Shown: one piece after another, positions 63,845-64,000 of the stretch
Layout of the letters: each line of letters begins with the position of its first letter
Numbering within the stretch: position 1 is the stretch's first letter
From: Kineococcus xinjiangensis
GTDB lineage: Bacteria > Actinomycetota > Actinomycetes > Actinomycetales > Kineococcaceae
Length of the DNA stretch: 64,000 bases
Direction: 5' to 3'
Assembly (NCBI RefSeq): GCF_002934625.1
Contig: NZ_PTJD01000010.1
Location: 62,001-126,000 of the forward strand
Translations under genes and position numbers: made by a program
Notes under the pieces: model-generated
What the model was told of the DNA's origin: nothing
The model's input: the letters and a program-made list of their open reading frames with translations, nothing else
The model's database searches: none

Positions 63845-64000
63845 TCACTGCAGCAGGAGCATGGTGGCGATGATCGCCCCGCTGGCCACGACCACGAACG
63901 TGGGCACGAACGCGAGGATCGCGGCGCCGATGCTGCCGGTGCGCCGGTGCAGCGCGTAGGCGGAGACCAGCATGATCAGGGCGCCGAGGACCGTCGCGGC
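63845..64000 (-). CDS. C-terminal end of a membrane protein, cut by window edge
   Basis: The last 51 codons of a gene entering from the right edge. It shows two hydrophobic segments (LGALIMLVSAYAL and AAILAFVPTFVVVASGAIIATMLLL) joined by HRRTGSIG, and ends in Gln. No family can be assigned from this fragment. Its stop is 118 bp before the radA start; radA has its own promoter. Confidence 0.6.
   Translation of the reverse strand, partial: AATVLGALIMLVSAYALHRRTGSIGAAILAFVPTFVVVASGAIIATMLLLQ

Overview
The window is gene-dense, very GC-rich DNA with no rRNA, tRNA, CRISPR array, prophage or transposase that I can see. Lsr2, a DUF2342 (coenzyme F420-associated) zincin-like protein, DUF3180, an LGFP-repeat protein, DisA/RadA next to MutY and ClpC, many GTG starts, ATGA/GTGA overlaps and frequent leaderless promoters (TANNNT 6-7 nt before the start codon) indicate a free-living actinobacterium. 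The gene order and GC level would fit the Kineosporiales (Kineococcus-like); that placement is inference.

Layout. 1-4.1 kb: a C4-dicarboxylate symporter (cut by the edge) divergent from a DcuSR-type two-component pair, then an SMP-30 lactonase. 4.2-9.4 kb: MerR regulator, inorganic pyrophosphatase, DacB, a DUF2342 zincin, TilS. 9.5-15.2 kb: hpt, ftsH and the folate operon folE-folP-folB-folK-DUF3180. 15.4-19.1 kb: an OpuC-type compatible-solute ABC importer. 19.2-21.2 kb: the paired bacterial-PH membrane proteins YdbS/YdbT. 21.3-23.1 kb: a small protein, a methyltransferase and a PilZ c-di-GMP receptor. 23.5-27.2 kb: a tightly coupled four-gene nucleotide-sugar operon starting with an RfbF-like cytidylyltransferase. 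27.3-30.7 kb: a UvrA-like ABC protein, a VOC protein and an AraC regulator. 30.8-35.0 kb: DUF2520-panC, lysS, a small membrane protein and lsr2.

35.1-55.1 kb is a catabolic block: GntR regulator, LGFP protein, an ABC exporter, lutABC lactate oxidation, a sugar ABC importer with a YesL-like protein, a Gfo/Idh/MocA oxidoreductase, a LacI regulator, the L-rhamnose operon rhaM-rhaI-rhaEW-rhaB, and tryptophan 2,3-dioxygenase. 55.4-64 kb: clpC, a GNAT acetyltransferase with gluconokinase, mutY, a membrane-anchored protein, disA, radA and the end of a small membrane protein. From general knowledge of actinobacterial synteny, hpt-ftsH-fol-DUF3180-PH pair-DUF2520-panC-lysS-lsr2-clpC-mutY-disA-radA looks like a conserved backbone into which the importer, nucleotide-sugar, resistance and catabolic blocks have been placed.

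The most unusual signal is a repeated intergenic element seen at three separate places (15.3, 42.2 and 58.0 kb). Each copy has two 18-bp palindromes, consensus CGGAAAGG(AC or GT)CCTTTCCG, whose starts are exactly 42 bp apart, preceded by a C-rich tract on the transcribed strand of the gene upstream. Other notable points are a folE with no ATG/GTG/TTG at the place homology demands (an AUC is best placed), a nine-codon leader ORF coupled to rhaM, LacI-type operators linking the sugar importer and the rhamnose operon, and a perfect GntR-type operator on the lut promoter.
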